This document shows positions 44,505 through 53,904 of a stretch of 64,000 nucleotides of DNA, piece after piece; the first letter of the stretch is position 1, and each line of letters begins with the position of its first letter. The notes beneath the pieces are model-generated. The model saw only the letters and a list, made by a program, of their open reading frames with translations, searched no databases and was not told the DNA's origin. The position numbers and the translations under genes are program-made. Source of the stretch: Ancylobacter sonchi (lineage in GTDB: Bacteria; Pseudomonadota; Alphaproteobacteria; Rhizobiales; Xanthobacteraceae); NCBI RefSeq assembly GCF_018390695.1, contig NZ_JAHBGF010000028.1, positions 1 through 64,000 on the forward strand, given 5' to 3'.

Positions 44505-45032
44505 CTAAGCGCGAAATGGGGTCGGGCGGATATCGGCAGCGCGCCTGTCAGCCGACTCCGGCTGGCCCGCGCGGGCATAGGCGTTCCAACTCGCTGGGCG
44601 AATTACCCGGCGGGCGTGCGGTTCGCACCAGGACTGGCCGTGGCGCATCACCGGCGCGCCGCAGCACAGGACGAAGCCGTCGGCGCCACCCCCGACGATC
44701 CAGGCGCATTGGAAATCCGTGCGGGCGAGCAACGGGACGGCCGGGGTGGGCGGGGCCTGGTCCTGCGCGGCCTGGTCCTGCGCGGGCGGTGCCGGTGGCT
44801 GCGGCTCCGCCGGCGGCGGAAGCGCGGGGACGAGCGTCGCCGGGCCGGCAGGCAGTTCCGTCGGGCCGGCGCGGTGGGCCGGCGGCCGGGGCTGCCGGCC
44901 GGTGGTCATCCTGGGCGGGGCCGGCTTCCAGCCGTGGTCCTCGACCGGCATAGCGTCGAAAATCGCTCCAGAAATGTGCCCGCGATCCAGTTCGGCCAGC
45001 CAGTTATCGAGTATGGGGGTGTAACGGGTCAT
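44505..45032 (-). CDS. GcrA-like cysteine-motif protein lacking the N-terminal DNA-binding domain
   Basis: The C-terminal third of this 175-residue protein has CAWIVGGGADGFVLCCG, then HGQSWCEPHARRV, the cysteine/histidine motif of the sigma70-binding part of GcrA. The GcrA helix-turn-helix start (WTDERVELLKKLW type) is absent, replaced by a short acidic start and an Ala/Pro-rich linker. It may act on RNA polymerase without binding DNA itself, or be a truncated copy. It is divergent from the repressor gene at 45119. Confidence 0.65.
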   Translation of the reverse strand: MTRYTPILDNWLAELDRGHISGAIFDAMPVEDHGWKPAPPRMTTGRQPRPPAHRAGPTELPAGPATLVPALPPPAEPQPPAPPAQDQAAQDQAPPTPAVPLLARTDFQCAWIVGGGADGFVLCCGAPVMRHGQSWCEPHARRVIRPASWNAYARAGQPESADRRAADIRPTPFRA

Positions 45033-45083
45033 GGTGCTTGTCGTCTCCCATCAGACAATTCGAAACGTATCGTAGCATCAATT

Positions 45084-45118
45084 CGATTTGTATCAATACC
45101 TGTGATACGATTTGCATC
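45084..45118. promoter_or_regulatory. Operator-like repeats at the repressor start
   Basis: CGATTTGTATC at 45084-45094 and CGATTTGCATC at 45108-45118 are direct repeats spaced 24 bases, and GTATC at 45090-45094 pairs with GATAC at 45104-45108. They overlap the divergent promoters of the repressor and the GcrA-like gene. Confidence 0.6.
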
Positions 45119-45760
45119 ATGGAAGCGGAGAATCCGGCGATGGAGATGGCGGAGCGGTTGCGGCGCGCGCGCGAGGAGGCGGGTTATCGGAGCGCGGCGG
45201 AGGCGGCGCGGGCGTTCGGCTGGAACGAGGTGACCTACCGTGCGCATGAGAATGGGGTGCGCGGGCTGAAGCGCGAGGCGGTGGACAAATATGCCGGCGC
45301 CTTTCGCGTCTCGCCGGTGTGGCTATGGTCGGGCGAGGGGGCGCCGGACAAGCGCAACACCGTGATGGTGCTCGGCTATGTCGGCGCCGGCGCCGAGGTG
45401 TTCTCCATCGACGATCTCAGCAAGGGCGACGGTTTGGAGGAGGTCGAGCTGGACTTCCCGGTGCCCTATGGCAGCATCGCGCTGGTGGTGCGCGGCGACA
45501 GCCAGTACCCGATCTTCGAGGATGGCGACCTGATCGGCTATCACCGGCACAGCGAGGATCCGGCCCAGCTGGTCGGGCGCATGTGCATCGTGCGCCTGCT
45601 CGACGGCCGGACCTTCCTGAAGCGGTTGCGCAAGGGCGCGCAACCCGGCCTGTTCACCCTGGTCAGTGCCAATGCGCCGGATATCGAGGACGTGCCGGTG
45701 GAATGGGCGGCGCGCTACACATTCCATATCCCGTCCTATGCGTGGCGGAAGGCGCGTTGA
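45119..45760 (+). CDS. S24-type phage repressor (helix-turn-helix plus LexA-like domain)
   Basis: This 213-residue protein has helix-turn-helix residues 10-50 (AERLRRAREEAGYRSAAEAA) and a C-terminal S24 domain with the self-cleavage dyad RGDSQYP (Ser128) and RTFLKRL (Lys168); an Ala-Gly site at GYVGAGAEV suits cleavage. It should be inactivated upon RecA activation. The start at 45119 has no ribosome binding site; ATG 45140 has GGAG 9 bases upstream. The gene controls the remnant and probably itself through the operators before it. Confidence 0.85.
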   Translation: MEAENPAMEMAERLRRAREEAGYRSAAEAARAFGWNEVTYRAHENGVRGLKREAVDKYAGAFRVSPVWLWSGEGAPDKRNTVMVLGYVGAGAEVFSIDDLSKGDGLEEVELDFPVPYGSIALVVRGDSQYPIFEDGDLIGYHRHSEDPAQLVGRMCIVRLLDGRTFLKRLRKGAQPGLFTLVSANAPDIEDVPVEWAARYTFHIPSYAWRKAR

Positions 45761-45799
45761 TACGATTGGTATCGAATTTGTTCAATTGTGCAAATTGAA
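45759..45799. promoter_or_regulatory. Palindromes after the repressor gene
   Basis: GATAC (45759-45763) and GTATC (45769-45773) form an inverted pair over the stop codon, sharing the GTATC word with the upstream operators. TTCAATT and AATTGAA at 45781-45799 form a second palindrome. They may be further repressor sites or an end-of-gene hairpin. Confidence 0.4.
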
Positions 45800-45880
45800 T
45801 TGTCGTCGCGGGCGTCGCCTCGAGGCCGGTGCGGTGGCCGGTCGGATTGATCGGCGCCGGCGCTGCGCTAGTCTGGACCG

Positions 45881-46594
45881 ATGTGCAATCTCTACAGCCT
45901 GAAGACCAATGCCCAGGCGATCGCCGATCTGGTCGGCACGCTGGACAATCACGCCGGCAACATGCCGCCGCAACCGGCGATCTTTCCCGACCAGCCGGCG
46001 CCGGTGGTGCGCCTCGCAACCGGCGGCGGCCGCGAGCTGGCCCGGGCCCGCTGGGGCATGCCGCCGCCGGTGGGCCATGGCGGGCCGCCGGTGACCAATA
46101 TCCGCAACCTCGCCTCGCCGCACTGGCGCGCATGGCTCGGCCCGGCGCATCGCTGCCTGGTGCCGTTCACCTCCTTCTCGGAATACGCGCCGACGCCGGA
46201 CCCGGTCAGCGGGCGCCGCGACATCGTCTGGTTCGCCCGCGACGAGAGCCGGCCGCTCGCTTTCTTCGCCGGCCTGTGGACGGCGTGGCAGGGCACGCGC
46301 GGCACGAGGGCCGAGCCGGTGGAGGGGCGGCACGAGCTGTTCGGCTTCCTCACCTGCGCTCCCAATGCGGTGGTCGAGCCGATTCACCCCAAGGCGATGC
46401 CGGTGATCCTCACTACGCGCGAGGAGCGGGAGATCTGGCTGCGCGCGCCATGGGAGGAGGCGAGGTCGCTTCAGCGCCCGCTGCCGGATGACGGGCTGAT
46501 CGTCGTCGCGCGCGGGGCGGCGAAGGCGGACCCGCCCGAGGATGAGGAGCGCGCGCCCGCCCGGCCGGCGTCCTCGCAGCTCAGCCTGTTCTGA
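45881..46594 (+). CDS. yedK: SOS response-associated peptidase (SRAP, YedK/HMCES family)
   Basis: This 237-residue protein starts MCN, so Cys2 becomes the N-terminal nucleophile that crosslinks abasic sites in single-stranded DNA. The family pattern continues with [25 protein letters not shown] and [14 protein letters not shown] (the active-site histidine). A truncated copy lies at 37541. No GTTC-N7-GTTC LexA box was found directly upstream. Confidence 0.92.
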   Translation: MCNLYSLKTNAQAIADLVGTLDNHAGNMPPQPAIFPDQPAPVVRLATGGGRELARARWGMPPPVGHGGPPVTNIRNLASPHWRAWLGPAHRCLVPFTSFSEYAPTPDPVSGRRDIVWFARDESRPLAFFAGLWTAWQGTRGTRAEPVEGRHELFGFLTCAPNAVVEPIHPKAMPVILTTREEREIWLRAPWEEARSLQRPLPDDGLIVVARGAAKADPPEDEERAPARPASSQLSLF

Positions 46595-46602
46595 AACGAA
46601 AA

Positions 46603-46623
46603 GGCCCGGCGCGCGGCCGGGCC
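46603..46623. terminator. Terminator between SRAP and tctA
   Basis: GGCCCGGC and GCCGGGCC form an 8-base stem around GCGCG. On the minus strand it is followed by TTTTCGTTT, so it ends the tct operon and may also end the SRAP transcript. Confidence 0.7.
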
Positions 46624-46647
46624 CTTGATGTCGATGCGGGGAGGGGA

Positions 46648-48159
46648 TCAGTCCTCGTCGCCACCCACCGGCGCCTTGCGGCCGGTGATGAGGTAGAACA
46701 GCAGCGGCCCGAACAAAGCGAGCGCGGCCAGCGTGTAAAGCGTCAGCGCCACCGGGCTCTGGAACAGCACCAGCGGGTCGCCGACGCTGATGGCGAGCGC
46801 GCGGCGCAGCTGCTGCTCGGCGAGCGGGCCGAGGATGAGGCCGACCACCACCGGCGCGATCGGGTAGTCGTAGCGGCGCAGCACATAGCCGAGCAGGCCG
46901 AAGATCAGGAGCATGCCGAGCTCGACCAGCGACGGGTTGGCGCCGAGCGTGCCCAGCGTCGCGAAGACGAGGATGCCGCCATAGAGCCACGGACGCGGGA
47001 TCGCCAGGAGCTTCACCCACATGCCGACCAGCGGCAGATTGAGGATCAGCAGCATGATGTTGGCGATGAACAGCGAGGCGATCAGGCCCCAGACCAGGTC
47101 CGGATTGGTGGCGAACAGCAGCGGGCCGGGGTTCATGCCGTATTGCTGGAAGCCGGCCAGCATGATCGCCGCCGTCGCCGAGGTCGGCAGGCCGAGGGTG
47201 AGCAGCGGCACCAGCACGCCGGCCGCCGCCGCATTGTTGGCCGCTTCCGGTCCGGCGACGCCCTCGATGGCGCCGTTGCCGAACTCGTCCGGCTTCTTGC
47301 ACAGCCGCTTTTCCAGCGCATAGGACAGGAAGGTCGGGATCTCCGCGCCGCCCGCCGGCATGGCGCCGATGGGGAAGCCGAGGAAGGTGCCGCGAATCCA
47401 TGGCCACCAGGAGCGCTTCCAGTCCTCCTTGTTCATGAACACCGAGCCGCGCACCGGCTCGATCACCTCTTCCGCGCGCGCACCGGCGGCGGCGACCGAC
47501 AGCGTCTCGCCGATGGCGAACAGCGCGACGGCGAGCGTCGTCACCTCGACGCCGTCAAGCAGGTCCGGCACGCCGAACGAGACGCGGGCCTGCCCGCTCT
47601 GCAGGTCGATGCCGACGAGGCCGAGGGAGAGGCCGATGAACAGCGAGGTGAGCCCGCGCGTCACCGAGGAGCCGAACGCCGCCGACACCGTGGTGAAGGC
47701 GAGGATCATCAGCGCGAAATAATCCTCCGGCCCGAAGGAGATGGCGATGTCGACCACGGTGGGGGCGATCAGCGCCAGCCCGATGGTGGCGATGGTGCCG
47801 GCGACGAAGGATCCGATGGCGGCGGTGGCGAGCGCCGGCCCGCCGCGCCCGGCGCGGGCCATCTTGTTGCCTTCCAGCGCCGTGACGATGGACGAGCTTT
47901 CACCCGGCGTGTTCAAGAGGATCGAGGCGGTGGAGCCGCCATACATGCCGCCATAATAGATGCCGGCGAACATGATCAGCGAGCCGGCCGGATCGAGCTT
48001 GAAGGTGATGGGCAGCAGCAGCGCCACGGTGAGCGCCGGCCCGATGCCCGGCAGCACGCCGACGGCGGTGCCGAGCATGACGCCGAAGAAGGCGAAGACG
48101 AGGTTCATCGGCTGCAGCGCAACCATCAGACCCTGTGCGAGAGCGCCGAAAGTATCCAT
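46648..48159 (-). CDS. tctA: Tripartite tricarboxylate transporter, large permease
   Basis: This 503-residue inner-membrane protein has about twelve helices and the TctA motifs [41 protein letters not shown] and the duplicated [17 protein letters not shown]. With TctB and the periplasmic TctC it takes up citrate or other carboxylates using the ion gradient. The gene follows tctB with a 13-base gap. Confidence 0.93.
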   Translation of the reverse strand: MDTFGALAQGLMVALQPMNLVFAFFGVMLGTAVGVLPGIGPALTVALLLPITFKLDPAGSLIMFAGIYYGGMYGGSTASILLNTPGESSSIVTALEGNKMARAGRGGPALATAAIGSFVAGTIATIGLALIAPTVVDIAISFGPEDYFALMILAFTTVSAAFGSSVTRGLTSLFIGLSLGLVGIDLQSGQARVSFGVPDLLDGVEVTTLAVALFAIGETLSVAAAGARAEEVIEPVRGSVFMNKEDWKRSWWPWIRGTFLGFPIGAMPAGGAEIPTFLSYALEKRLCKKPDEFGNGAIEGVAGPEAANNAAAAGVLVPLLTLGLPTSATAAIMLAGFQQYGMNPGPLLFATNPDLVWGLIASLFIANIMLLILNLPLVGMWVKLLAIPRPWLYGGILVFATLGTLGANPSLVELGMLLIFGLLGYVLRRYDYPIAPVVVGLILGPLAEQQLRRALAISVGDPLVLFQSPVALTLYTLAALALFGPLLFYLITGRKAPVGGDED

Positions 48160-48172
48160 GAGTGCGCGCTCC

Positions 48173-48658
48173 TCAGATCAGCCGTTCGATGGGGCCGGCT
48201 GGCAGCGACAGCTGCAGGCCCTTGGCGAAGATGAGATAGATCACGAAGCAGATCGCCGCGCCGGCGAGGAAGTGCGCCCAGATCGGCCCGCGCCCGAACC
48301 CCTTGGCGGTGGCGGCGAACAGCCAGCCTGTGGCGATGGAGAAGCCGGCGAAGGGCAGCAGCACGATCTGCCCGACGAGGCCGGCGAGCACCCAGAAGAT
48401 CGGGCGGATCTCGTCGTGCGGCCGCTCCTCCTCGACGCCCTTCATCGCCTCGACCGCATTGGCGATGGCGAGCAGGCCGAGGCCGATGGCGATCAGGGTC
48501 GGGAAGGCGGCCGGTCCGACCGCGCTGTAGGAGGGGATCTGCGCCAGCCGCCAGGCTTCCCAGCCGATGACGGCGGCGAGCACGGCGAGTGCCAGCGCGA
48601 TGACGAAGCGGGCCTTGTCCGGCTTCGAGCCGGAGGAGAGCGGGGTCGGGTCGGACAT
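48173..48658 (-). CDS. tctB: Tripartite tricarboxylate transporter, small permease
   Basis: This 161-residue membrane protein with four helices has the TctB layout: [21 protein letters not shown] at the start, [21 protein letters not shown] and a [20 protein letters not shown] stretch. It is co-transcribed with tctA and preceded by the repeat-containing gap after tctC. Confidence 0.9.
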   Translation of the reverse strand: MSDPTPLSSGSKPDKARFVIALALAVLAAVIGWEAWRLAQIPSYSAVGPAAFPTLIAIGLGLLAIANAVEAMKGVEEERPHDEIRPIFWVLAGLVGQIVLLPFAGFSIATGWLFAATAKGFGRGPIWAHFLAGAAICFVIYLIFAKGLQLSLPAGPIERLI

Positions 48659-48707
48659 GAGGTGCCTCTGGGGTGTCTCGGATGGGACCGGACGGGTCGG
48701 ACGCAGA

Positions 48708-48777
48708 GCGGCGTGATACTGGCGGCGTGATACTGGCGGCGTGGTACCGGCGGCGTGGTACCGGCGGGGCGATGCTG
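48708..48777. repeat. Tandem 14-base repeat, five copies
   Basis: The unit GCGGCGTGRTACYG repeats without gap at 48708-48721, 48722-48735, 48736-48749, 48750-48763 and 48764-48777, the last copy diverged. It lies between tctC and tctB, 49 bases upstream of tctB. Confidence 0.85.
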
Positions 48778-48917
48778 GCGGTGCGGTCCGCCGGGGTGCC
48801 GTTGACGTAAGGGACGGTGGCGTCGTCCTTTAAGGAAACGCCCGGGCACTGGAGCGCCCGGGCGGCATGGGATCGGAGGGGTGGGCGCCGTCGCTCACGC
48901 CGACGGCGCCCGCCGCC

Positions 48918-49886
48918 TCACTGCACGAGGCCGATTTCCTTCAGCACCGCGGCGGTGTTGGCGATGTCGATGGCGAGCTGCTTCTCGAAGGCTTCGCCGG
49001 CGAGATAGGTGTCCGCCCAGCCCTTCTGCTTCAGCATGTCGGTCCAGGCCTTGGACTTCGCCATCTTCTCGATGACCGCCGAGAGCTCCTTCTTCTGCTC
49101 CGGGGTGATGCCGGGGGCAGCGGCGACCATGCGCCAGTTCTGGATCTCGACGTTGACGCCGGATTCCTTGAAGGTCGGCACGTCCGGGGCGTCCGGCAGG
49201 CGCTGGGCGCTCGACACGCCGAGGATGCGCAGCTTGCCGGCCTTGGCCTGGGCGTCGAACTCGGACAGGCTGGAAATGCCGACCGACACCTTGCCGCCGA
49301 GGATCGAGGCGAGCGATTCGCCGCCGCCGGAGAAGGCGATGTAGTTGAGCTTCTTCGGGTCGCCGCCGATCGCCTTCAGGATCAGGCCGGCCGCGATATG
49401 GTCCGTGCCGCCCGCCGAGCCGCCGGCCCAGGAGACCTTGGCCGGATCCGCCTTCAGCGCCGCGACGAGGTCGGCCATCGACTTCAGCGGCGAATTGGCC
49501 GGCACCGCGATGGCCTCGAACTCGCCTGTGAGGCGGGCGAGGGGCGTCACCTGGTCGAGGGTGACCGGCGACTTGTTGGTGAGGATGGCGCCGACCATCA
49601 CATAGCCGCCGACGATCAGCGCATGGGGGTCGCCCTTGGACGCGTTGACGAACTGCGCGAGGCCGATGGTGCCGCCGGCGCCGGGCACGTTCAGCACCTG
49701 CACGTTGGACACCAGCTTGTCAGTCTGCAGCACGTGCTGCATCGAGCGCGCGGTCTGGTCCCAACCGCCGCCGGGCGCGGCCGGCGCCATGATCTTGAGT
49801 TCCGCCACCTCGGCCTGCGCGCCGGCGAACGGGATGCAACTGGCGAGCACGGCGGCGACGATGGCCCCGCGGAGCATCTTGGTCAT
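48918..49886 (-). CDS. tctC: Tripartite tricarboxylate transporter, binding protein
   Basis: This 322-residue periplasmic protein of the Bug/TctC family has a signal ([19 protein letters not shown]) and motifs [33 protein letters not shown] and [19 protein letters not shown] 49886 has GGAGG 6 bases upstream. It is the first gene of the operon; a 259-base gap with tandem repeats and a GC hairpin (48841-48863) precedes tctB, perhaps lowering permease output. Confidence 0.93.
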   Translation of the reverse strand: MTKMLRGAIVAAVLASCIPFAGAQAEVAELKIMAPAAPGGGWDQTARSMQHVLQTDKLVSNVQVLNVPGAGGTIGLAQFVNASKGDPHALIVGGYVMVGAILTNKSPVTLDQVTPLARLTGEFEAIAVPANSPLKSMADLVAALKADPAKVSWAGGSAGGTDHIAAGLILKAIGGDPKKLNYIAFSGGGESLASILGGKVSVGISSLSEFDAQAKAGKLRILGVSSAQRLPDAPDVPTFKESGVNVEIQNWRMVAAAPGITPEQKKELSAVIEKMAKSKAWTDMLKQKGWADTYLAGEAFEKQLAIDIANTAAVLKEIGLVQ

Positions 49887-50317
49887 TGGTTTCCTCCAGT
49901 GGATGGCGGCATTGTTGGGTCGGATGGCGCCATTGCGTATCGCGTGCAAGCTAGTGCGCAGCTTGAAACCTGTCGAGTTCCACGAAAGAACGAACAAGTT
50001 CATGATGTTGCAGTGCAAAATCGACGACTGCGCTGCGGAAGCGGCGGGCGGACGCCCCGGAAGCTGCGCCGTTCCTCTACGGTGGGCGGCCTGTCGATGC
50101 GGGGCTCGCATGCGCCGTGCCCGGCAGCCCATGCCGCGGCCTGAGCCGTGCCGCACGCGGTGCCCGCGCGGACGCCGTCGCCCCGTTTCGCGCGTATGGC
50201 AGGGCTGCGCCGGGCGCTCGATGGCTTGACGCGGGGCGGGCTCGGGGCGACATGGGGCGATATGGCAGGCAGGACCCGCACGTCGCGGTGTCCGCGCCAT
50301 CAGCCGGGAGCTCCGCA
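49887..50317. other. Divergent promoter stretch between tctC and gor
   Basis: About 430 bases without a supported gene. The half next to tctC is AT-richer and likely holds its promoter. No TctD/TctE regulator gene is adjacent. Confidence 0.45.
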
Positions 50318-51721
50318 ATGTCCAGCTACGACGTCGATCTGTTCGTGATCGGGGCGGGCTCCGGCGGTACGCGTGCGGCCCGTATCGCCGCCGGCTATGG
50401 CGCCAAGGTGATGGTCGCCGAGGAATATCGCGTCGGCGGCACCTGCGTGATCCGCGGCTGCGTGCCGAAGAAGCTGTTCGTCTACGCCTCGCGCTTCGCG
50501 CACGAATTCGAGGACGCCGCCGGATTCGGCTGGAGCATCGCCGGCACCAGCTTCGACTGGCCGACGCTGGTCGCCAACAAGGACAAGGAGATCGCGCGGC
50601 TGGAAGGCGCCTATCGCGCCAATCTCGGCCGCTCCGGCGTCGAGATCGTCGCCCAGCGCGCCACCGTCGAGGGGCCGCATGCGGTGCGGCTGGCCGACGG
50701 CACGCGGCTGACGGCGCGGTACATCCTGATCGCCACCGGCGGCCATCCCAATCTCGGCCCGGCCATACCCGGCCGCGAGCTCGCCATCACCTCCAACGAG
50801 GCGTTTCATCTGGAGCGGCTGCCGGACAGCATGGTCATCCAGGGCGCCGGCTATATCGCGCTGGAATTCGCCTGCCTGTTCGCCGGCCTCGGCGTGACGG
50901 TGACGGTGGTGCATCGCGGCGCGCGCCTGCTGCGCGAGTTCGACGACGAGGTCGCCCAGCGGCTCGAGGCGGAGATGCGGGCGAACGGCATCGCCATCGA
51001 GCTTGGCGTCACCATCACCGGAATCCACGCCGAGGCCGGTGCCAAGCGGGTGAGCCTGTCGGACGGGCGCGAGATCGTCGCCGGCGAGGTGATGCTCGCC
51101 ATCGGCCGCCAGCCCAACACTTCCGGCCTCGGGCTGGCGAATGCCGGCGTCGAGCTGGCCGCCAACGGCGCCATCAAGGTGGATGCCGGCTCGCGCACCA
51201 ATGTGCCGTCGATCTACGCGGTGGGCGACGTCACCGACCGGCTGCAGCTGACCCCGGTGGCGATCCGCGAGGGCCACGCCTTCGCCGATACCGTGTTCGG
51301 CGACAAGCCGTGGACGGTCGACCATTCGCTGGTGGCGACGGCGGTGTTCACCGAGCCGGAGATCGGCGTGGTCGGCCTCACCGAGGCGGAGGCGCGGGCC
51401 AAGGGCTACCGGCTCGACATCTACAAGACCGATTTCCGCCCGATGAAGGCGACGCTGTCCGGCCGCGCCACCCGCACCTTCATGAAGCTGGTGGTCGACC
51501 AGACGACCGACCGGGTGCTCGGCGTGCACCTGATCGGCGAGGCATCGGCGGAGATGATCCAGATCGTTGGCATCGTGCTCGCCATGGGCGGCACCAAGGC
51601 GGATTTCGACCGCACCATCGCGCTGCACCCGAGCGCGGCGGAGGAACTGGTGACGATGCGCACCAAGCACGCCTCCAGCGATCTGCCCGAGCAGTCGGCG
51701 GAATCGACACCGGCCATCTGA
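50318..51721 (+). CDS. gor: Glutathione-disulfide reductase
   Basis: This 467-residue FAD enzyme reduces oxidised glutathione with NADPH. It has the FAD motif VIGAGSGGTRAARIAA, redox cysteines in GGTCVIRGCVPKK (Cys43 and Cys48), NADPH-binding GAGYIALEFACLFAGLG, AVGDVTDRLQLTPVA and the C-terminal HPSAAEELVTMR. ATG 50318 has GGGAG 8 bases upstream. Confidence 0.93.
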   Translation: MSSYDVDLFVIGAGSGGTRAARIAAGYGAKVMVAEEYRVGGTCVIRGCVPKKLFVYASRFAHEFEDAAGFGWSIAGTSFDWPTLVANKDKEIARLEGAYRANLGRSGVEIVAQRATVEGPHAVRLADGTRLTARYILIATGGHPNLGPAIPGRELAITSNEAFHLERLPDSMVIQGAGYIALEFACLFAGLGVTVTVVHRGARLLREFDDEVAQRLEAEMRANGIAIELGVTITGIHAEAGAKRVSLSDGREIVAGEVMLAIGRQPNTSGLGLANAGVELAANGAIKVDAGSRTNVPSIYAVGDVTDRLQLTPVAIREGHAFADTVFGDKPWTVDHSLVATAVFTEPEIGVVGLTEAEARAKGYRLDIYKTDFRPMKATLSGRATRTFMKLVVDQTTDRVLGVHLIGEASAEMIQIVGIVLAMGGTKADFDRTIALHPSAAEELVTMRTKHASSDLPEQSAESTPAI

Positions 51722-52082
51722 GACGGTTCGCCTTCCCCGCACGGGACCCAGCGACAGCCGGGTTCCGCACTCGCCGTGATCGACATCGGAGGCCTCCGAT
51801 GTCGATGGAGGAGTGAGGCGAGGGGGCTCCCCGCTTCCCGATCCTATCGCCCCACACCGACCCGCTATGCGGGCCACCCCTGCCCAATGGGAAGAGGCCA
51901 AGGAAGGCGTATACTGGCTCTCCCCGTTGGGTTGCGCGAGGAAAGAGCCCGCTGGCATCGCTGCAATCCTGCTGCGGCGCCACCGCTCTGGCGCTTTCCA
52001 CAGCCTTGGGTGTATAAGGCCGGCCTTTTCCGCGCGGGAAGGAGACAACAAACCGCGCGACGCTGCCGATGAGGAGGCAATC
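51722..52082. other. Stretch between gor and DAHP synthase
   Basis: About 360 bases without a supported gene. It contains a perfect palindrome at 51779-51806 and the promoter of the DAHP synthase gene. No leader peptide with Trp/Phe/Tyr runs was recognised. Confidence 0.45.
51779..51806. repeat. Perfect 28-base palindrome
   Basis: The half-site ATCGACATCGGAGG is followed directly by its exact inverse, without loop. Outer CTCGCC and GGCGAG words extend the pairing. It lies 58 bases after gor; no T-run follows, so it is not a standard terminator. Confidence 0.7.
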
Positions 52083-53468
52083 ATGTCTGACCGCTGGACG
52101 CCGGATAGCTGGAGGGCCAAGCCCATTCAGCAGGTGCCGGACTATCCGAACGCCGAGGCCCTGGCCGCGGTGGAGCGTCAGCTTGCCTCGTTTCCGCCGC
52201 TGGTTTTTGCAGGTGAGGCCCGCCGCCTGAAGCGCGAGCTCGGCAAGGTGGCCAAGGGCGAGGCGTTCCTGCTGCAGGGCGGCGACTGCGCCGAGAGCTT
52301 CGCCGAGCATTCGGCCGACAACATCCGCGATTTCTTCCGCGTCTTCCTGCAGATGGCGGTGGTGCTGACCTATGCCGGCGCCTCCCCCGTGGTGAAGGTG
52401 GGGCGTATCGCTGGCCAGTTCGCAAAGCCGCGCTCGGCGCCGATGGAGACCATCGGCGGCGTGGAGCTGCCGTCCTATCGCGGCGACATCGTGAACGACA
52501 TCGAGTTCACGCCGGAAGGGCGCATCCCCGATCCGCGCCGTCAGGTCGAGGCGTACCGCCAGTCGGCGGCGACGCTGAACCTGTTGCGCGCCTTCGCGAA
52601 TGGCGGCTACGCCAACCTCGCCAATGCGCACACCTGGATGCTGGGCTTCGTGAAGGACTCACCGCAATCCGGCCGCTACCAGGCGCTGACCGACCGCATC
52701 ACCGAGGCGCTCGACTTCATGCGTGCCATCGGCATCGATCCGGAAGTGCACCCGGAGATGCGCTCGACCGATTTCTTCACCAGCCACGAGGCGCTGCTGC
52801 TCGGCTACGAGCAGGCCCTCACCCGCGTGGATTCCACCACCGGCGACTGGTACGCCACCTCCGGCCACATGATCTGGATCGGCGACCGCACCCGCCAGCC
52901 GGACCATGCGCATCTGGAATATGCCCGTGGCGTGAAGAACCCGGTCGGCCTGAAATGCGGCCCGTCGCTGAAGCCGGATGACCTCATCCGCCTTATCGAC
53001 CAGCTGAACCCGGACAACGAGGCCGGCCGGCTGACGCTGATCGCCCGCTTCGGCGCCGACAAGGTGGGCGACCACCTGCCGGGGCTGGTGCGCGCGGTGC
53101 AGCGCGAGGGCCGCACCGTGGTGTGGTCGTGCGATCCCATGCACGGCAACACCGTCAAGGCGGCGTCGGGCTACAAGACGCGTCCGTTCGACCAGATCCT
53201 CTCCGAGGTGAAGGACTTCTTCGCCGTGCACGCGGCCGAAGGCACCTATGCCGGCGGCGTGCATCTGGAGATGACCGGCAAGAACGTCACCGAGTGCACC
53301 GGCGGCGCGCGGGCGATCTCCGACGCCGACCTGAAGGATCGCTACCACACCTATTGCGATCCGCGGCTCAACGCCGAGCAGGCCATCGAGATGGCCTTCC
53401 TCGTCGCCGAGCTGCTGAAGCAGGAGCGTGCGGGCCGCACCCGCCCGGTGACGCAGGCGGCGGAGTAG
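52083..53468 (+). CDS. Class II 3-deoxy-7-phosphoheptulonate (DAHP) synthase
   Basis: This 461-residue enzyme is of the plant/AroA-II type, condensing phosphoenolpyruvate and erythrose 4-phosphate at the start of aromatic amino acid synthesis. Motifs are [67 protein letters not shown] and [23 protein letters not shown] 52083 has GAGGAGG 6 bases upstream. Confidence 0.94.
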   Translation: MSDRWTPDSWRAKPIQQVPDYPNAEALAAVERQLASFPPLVFAGEARRLKRELGKVAKGEAFLLQGGDCAESFAEHSADNIRDFFRVFLQMAVVLTYAGASPVVKVGRIAGQFAKPRSAPMETIGGVELPSYRGDIVNDIEFTPEGRIPDPRRQVEAYRQSAATLNLLRAFANGGYANLANAHTWMLGFVKDSPQSGRYQALTDRITEALDFMRAIGIDPEVHPEMRSTDFFTSHEALLLGYEQALTRVDSTTGDWYATSGHMIWIGDRTRQPDHAHLEYARGVKNPVGLKCGPSLKPDDLIRLIDQLNPDNEAGRLTLIARFGADKVGDHLPGLVRAVQREGRTVVWSCDPMHGNTVKAASGYKTRPFDQILSEVKDFFAVHAAEGTYAGGVHLEMTGKNVTECTGGARAISDADLKDRYHTYCDPRLNAEQAIEMAFLVAELLKQERAGRTRPVTQAAE

Positions 53469-53481
53469 GGCGCTTTCGCCC

Positions 53482-53533
53482 GATCACTGCCGCGCCGATC
53501 ACTGCCGCGCCGATCACTGCCGCGCCGATCACT
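53482..53533. repeat. Tandem 15-base repeat, three and a half copies
   Basis: GATCACTGCCGCGCC repeats at 53482-53496, 53497-53511 and 53512-53526, with a partial copy to 53533. It lies just after the DAHP synthase stop and does not encode a supported protein. Confidence 0.85.
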
Positions 53534-53609
53534 CCTGCGCGAGGCCGATGCCGGTCTCGCGCACGCCGGCGGCGGTACATTGATCCGCCACGCGAAGCGA
53601 CGATAATCG

Positions 53610-53650
53610 GACGGCGGACGGGGAACCCCTCGTCCGCCGTCTTGCGTTTT
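53610..53650 (+). terminator. Intrinsic terminator after DAHP synthase
   Basis: GACGGCGGACG (53610-53620) and CGTCCGCCGTC (53631-53641) pair over 11 bases around a 10-base loop and are followed by TTGCGTTTT. Confidence 0.85.
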
Positions 53651-53678
53651 GTCGGCCCGAGCGTGCAGGAGGATCATC

Positions 53679-53837
53679 GTGCTTCACATCGATCTGCCGA
53701 ACCGGCCAGCGAGGCCCGCAGCGGTACGGGACCAGATGCGTGCGCGGAAGATCGCGACGTTGAAGGAGCTGTCCGATATCCGTGCCACTGGCTTCGGTGG
53801 CGCCGACGGCGTGGCGATCCTGGGCTACCCGCTCTGA
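53679..53837 (+). CDS. Small hypothetical protein
   Basis: This is a 52-residue, basic protein with a strong CAGGAGG ribosome binding site 6 bases before GTG 53679. Segments NRPARPAAVRDQMRARKIA and LKELSDIRATGFGGADG suggest one helix and a glycine turn. No family recognised. It is placed between a terminator and the FAD monooxygenase gene, and could be translated separately. Confidence 0.5.
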   Translation: MLHIDLPNRPARPAAVRDQMRARKIATLKELSDIRATGFGGADGVAILGYPL

Positions 53838-53904
53838 CGCTGCCACAGCGGGCGGCGACATGCCGTCCGCCGTCCGGTATCGCCGATCCGCGGAGGACAC
53901 GGCC

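Larger units (their letters stand above)
37245..45860. mobile_element. Prophage remnant next to tRNA-Val
   Basis: Between tRNA-Val and the intact SRAP gene lie phage-type genes on the minus strand: S24-type repressor (plus), GcrA-like protein, unknown, a frameshifted pseudogene, endolysin, holin-like gene, small membrane gene and tail spike. Integrase, head and tail structural genes are missing. The borders are placed by gene content; no attachment repeat was found. Confidence 0.6.

Noticed and set aside
45774-45880. LexA box GTTC-N7-GTTC before the SRAP gene
   Set aside because: Only a single GTTC at 45780-45783 was found; the second half-site is CAAA.
45760-45880. Copy of the tRNA-Val 3' end as right attachment site
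   Set aside because: No match to the T-arm or acceptor end was seen.
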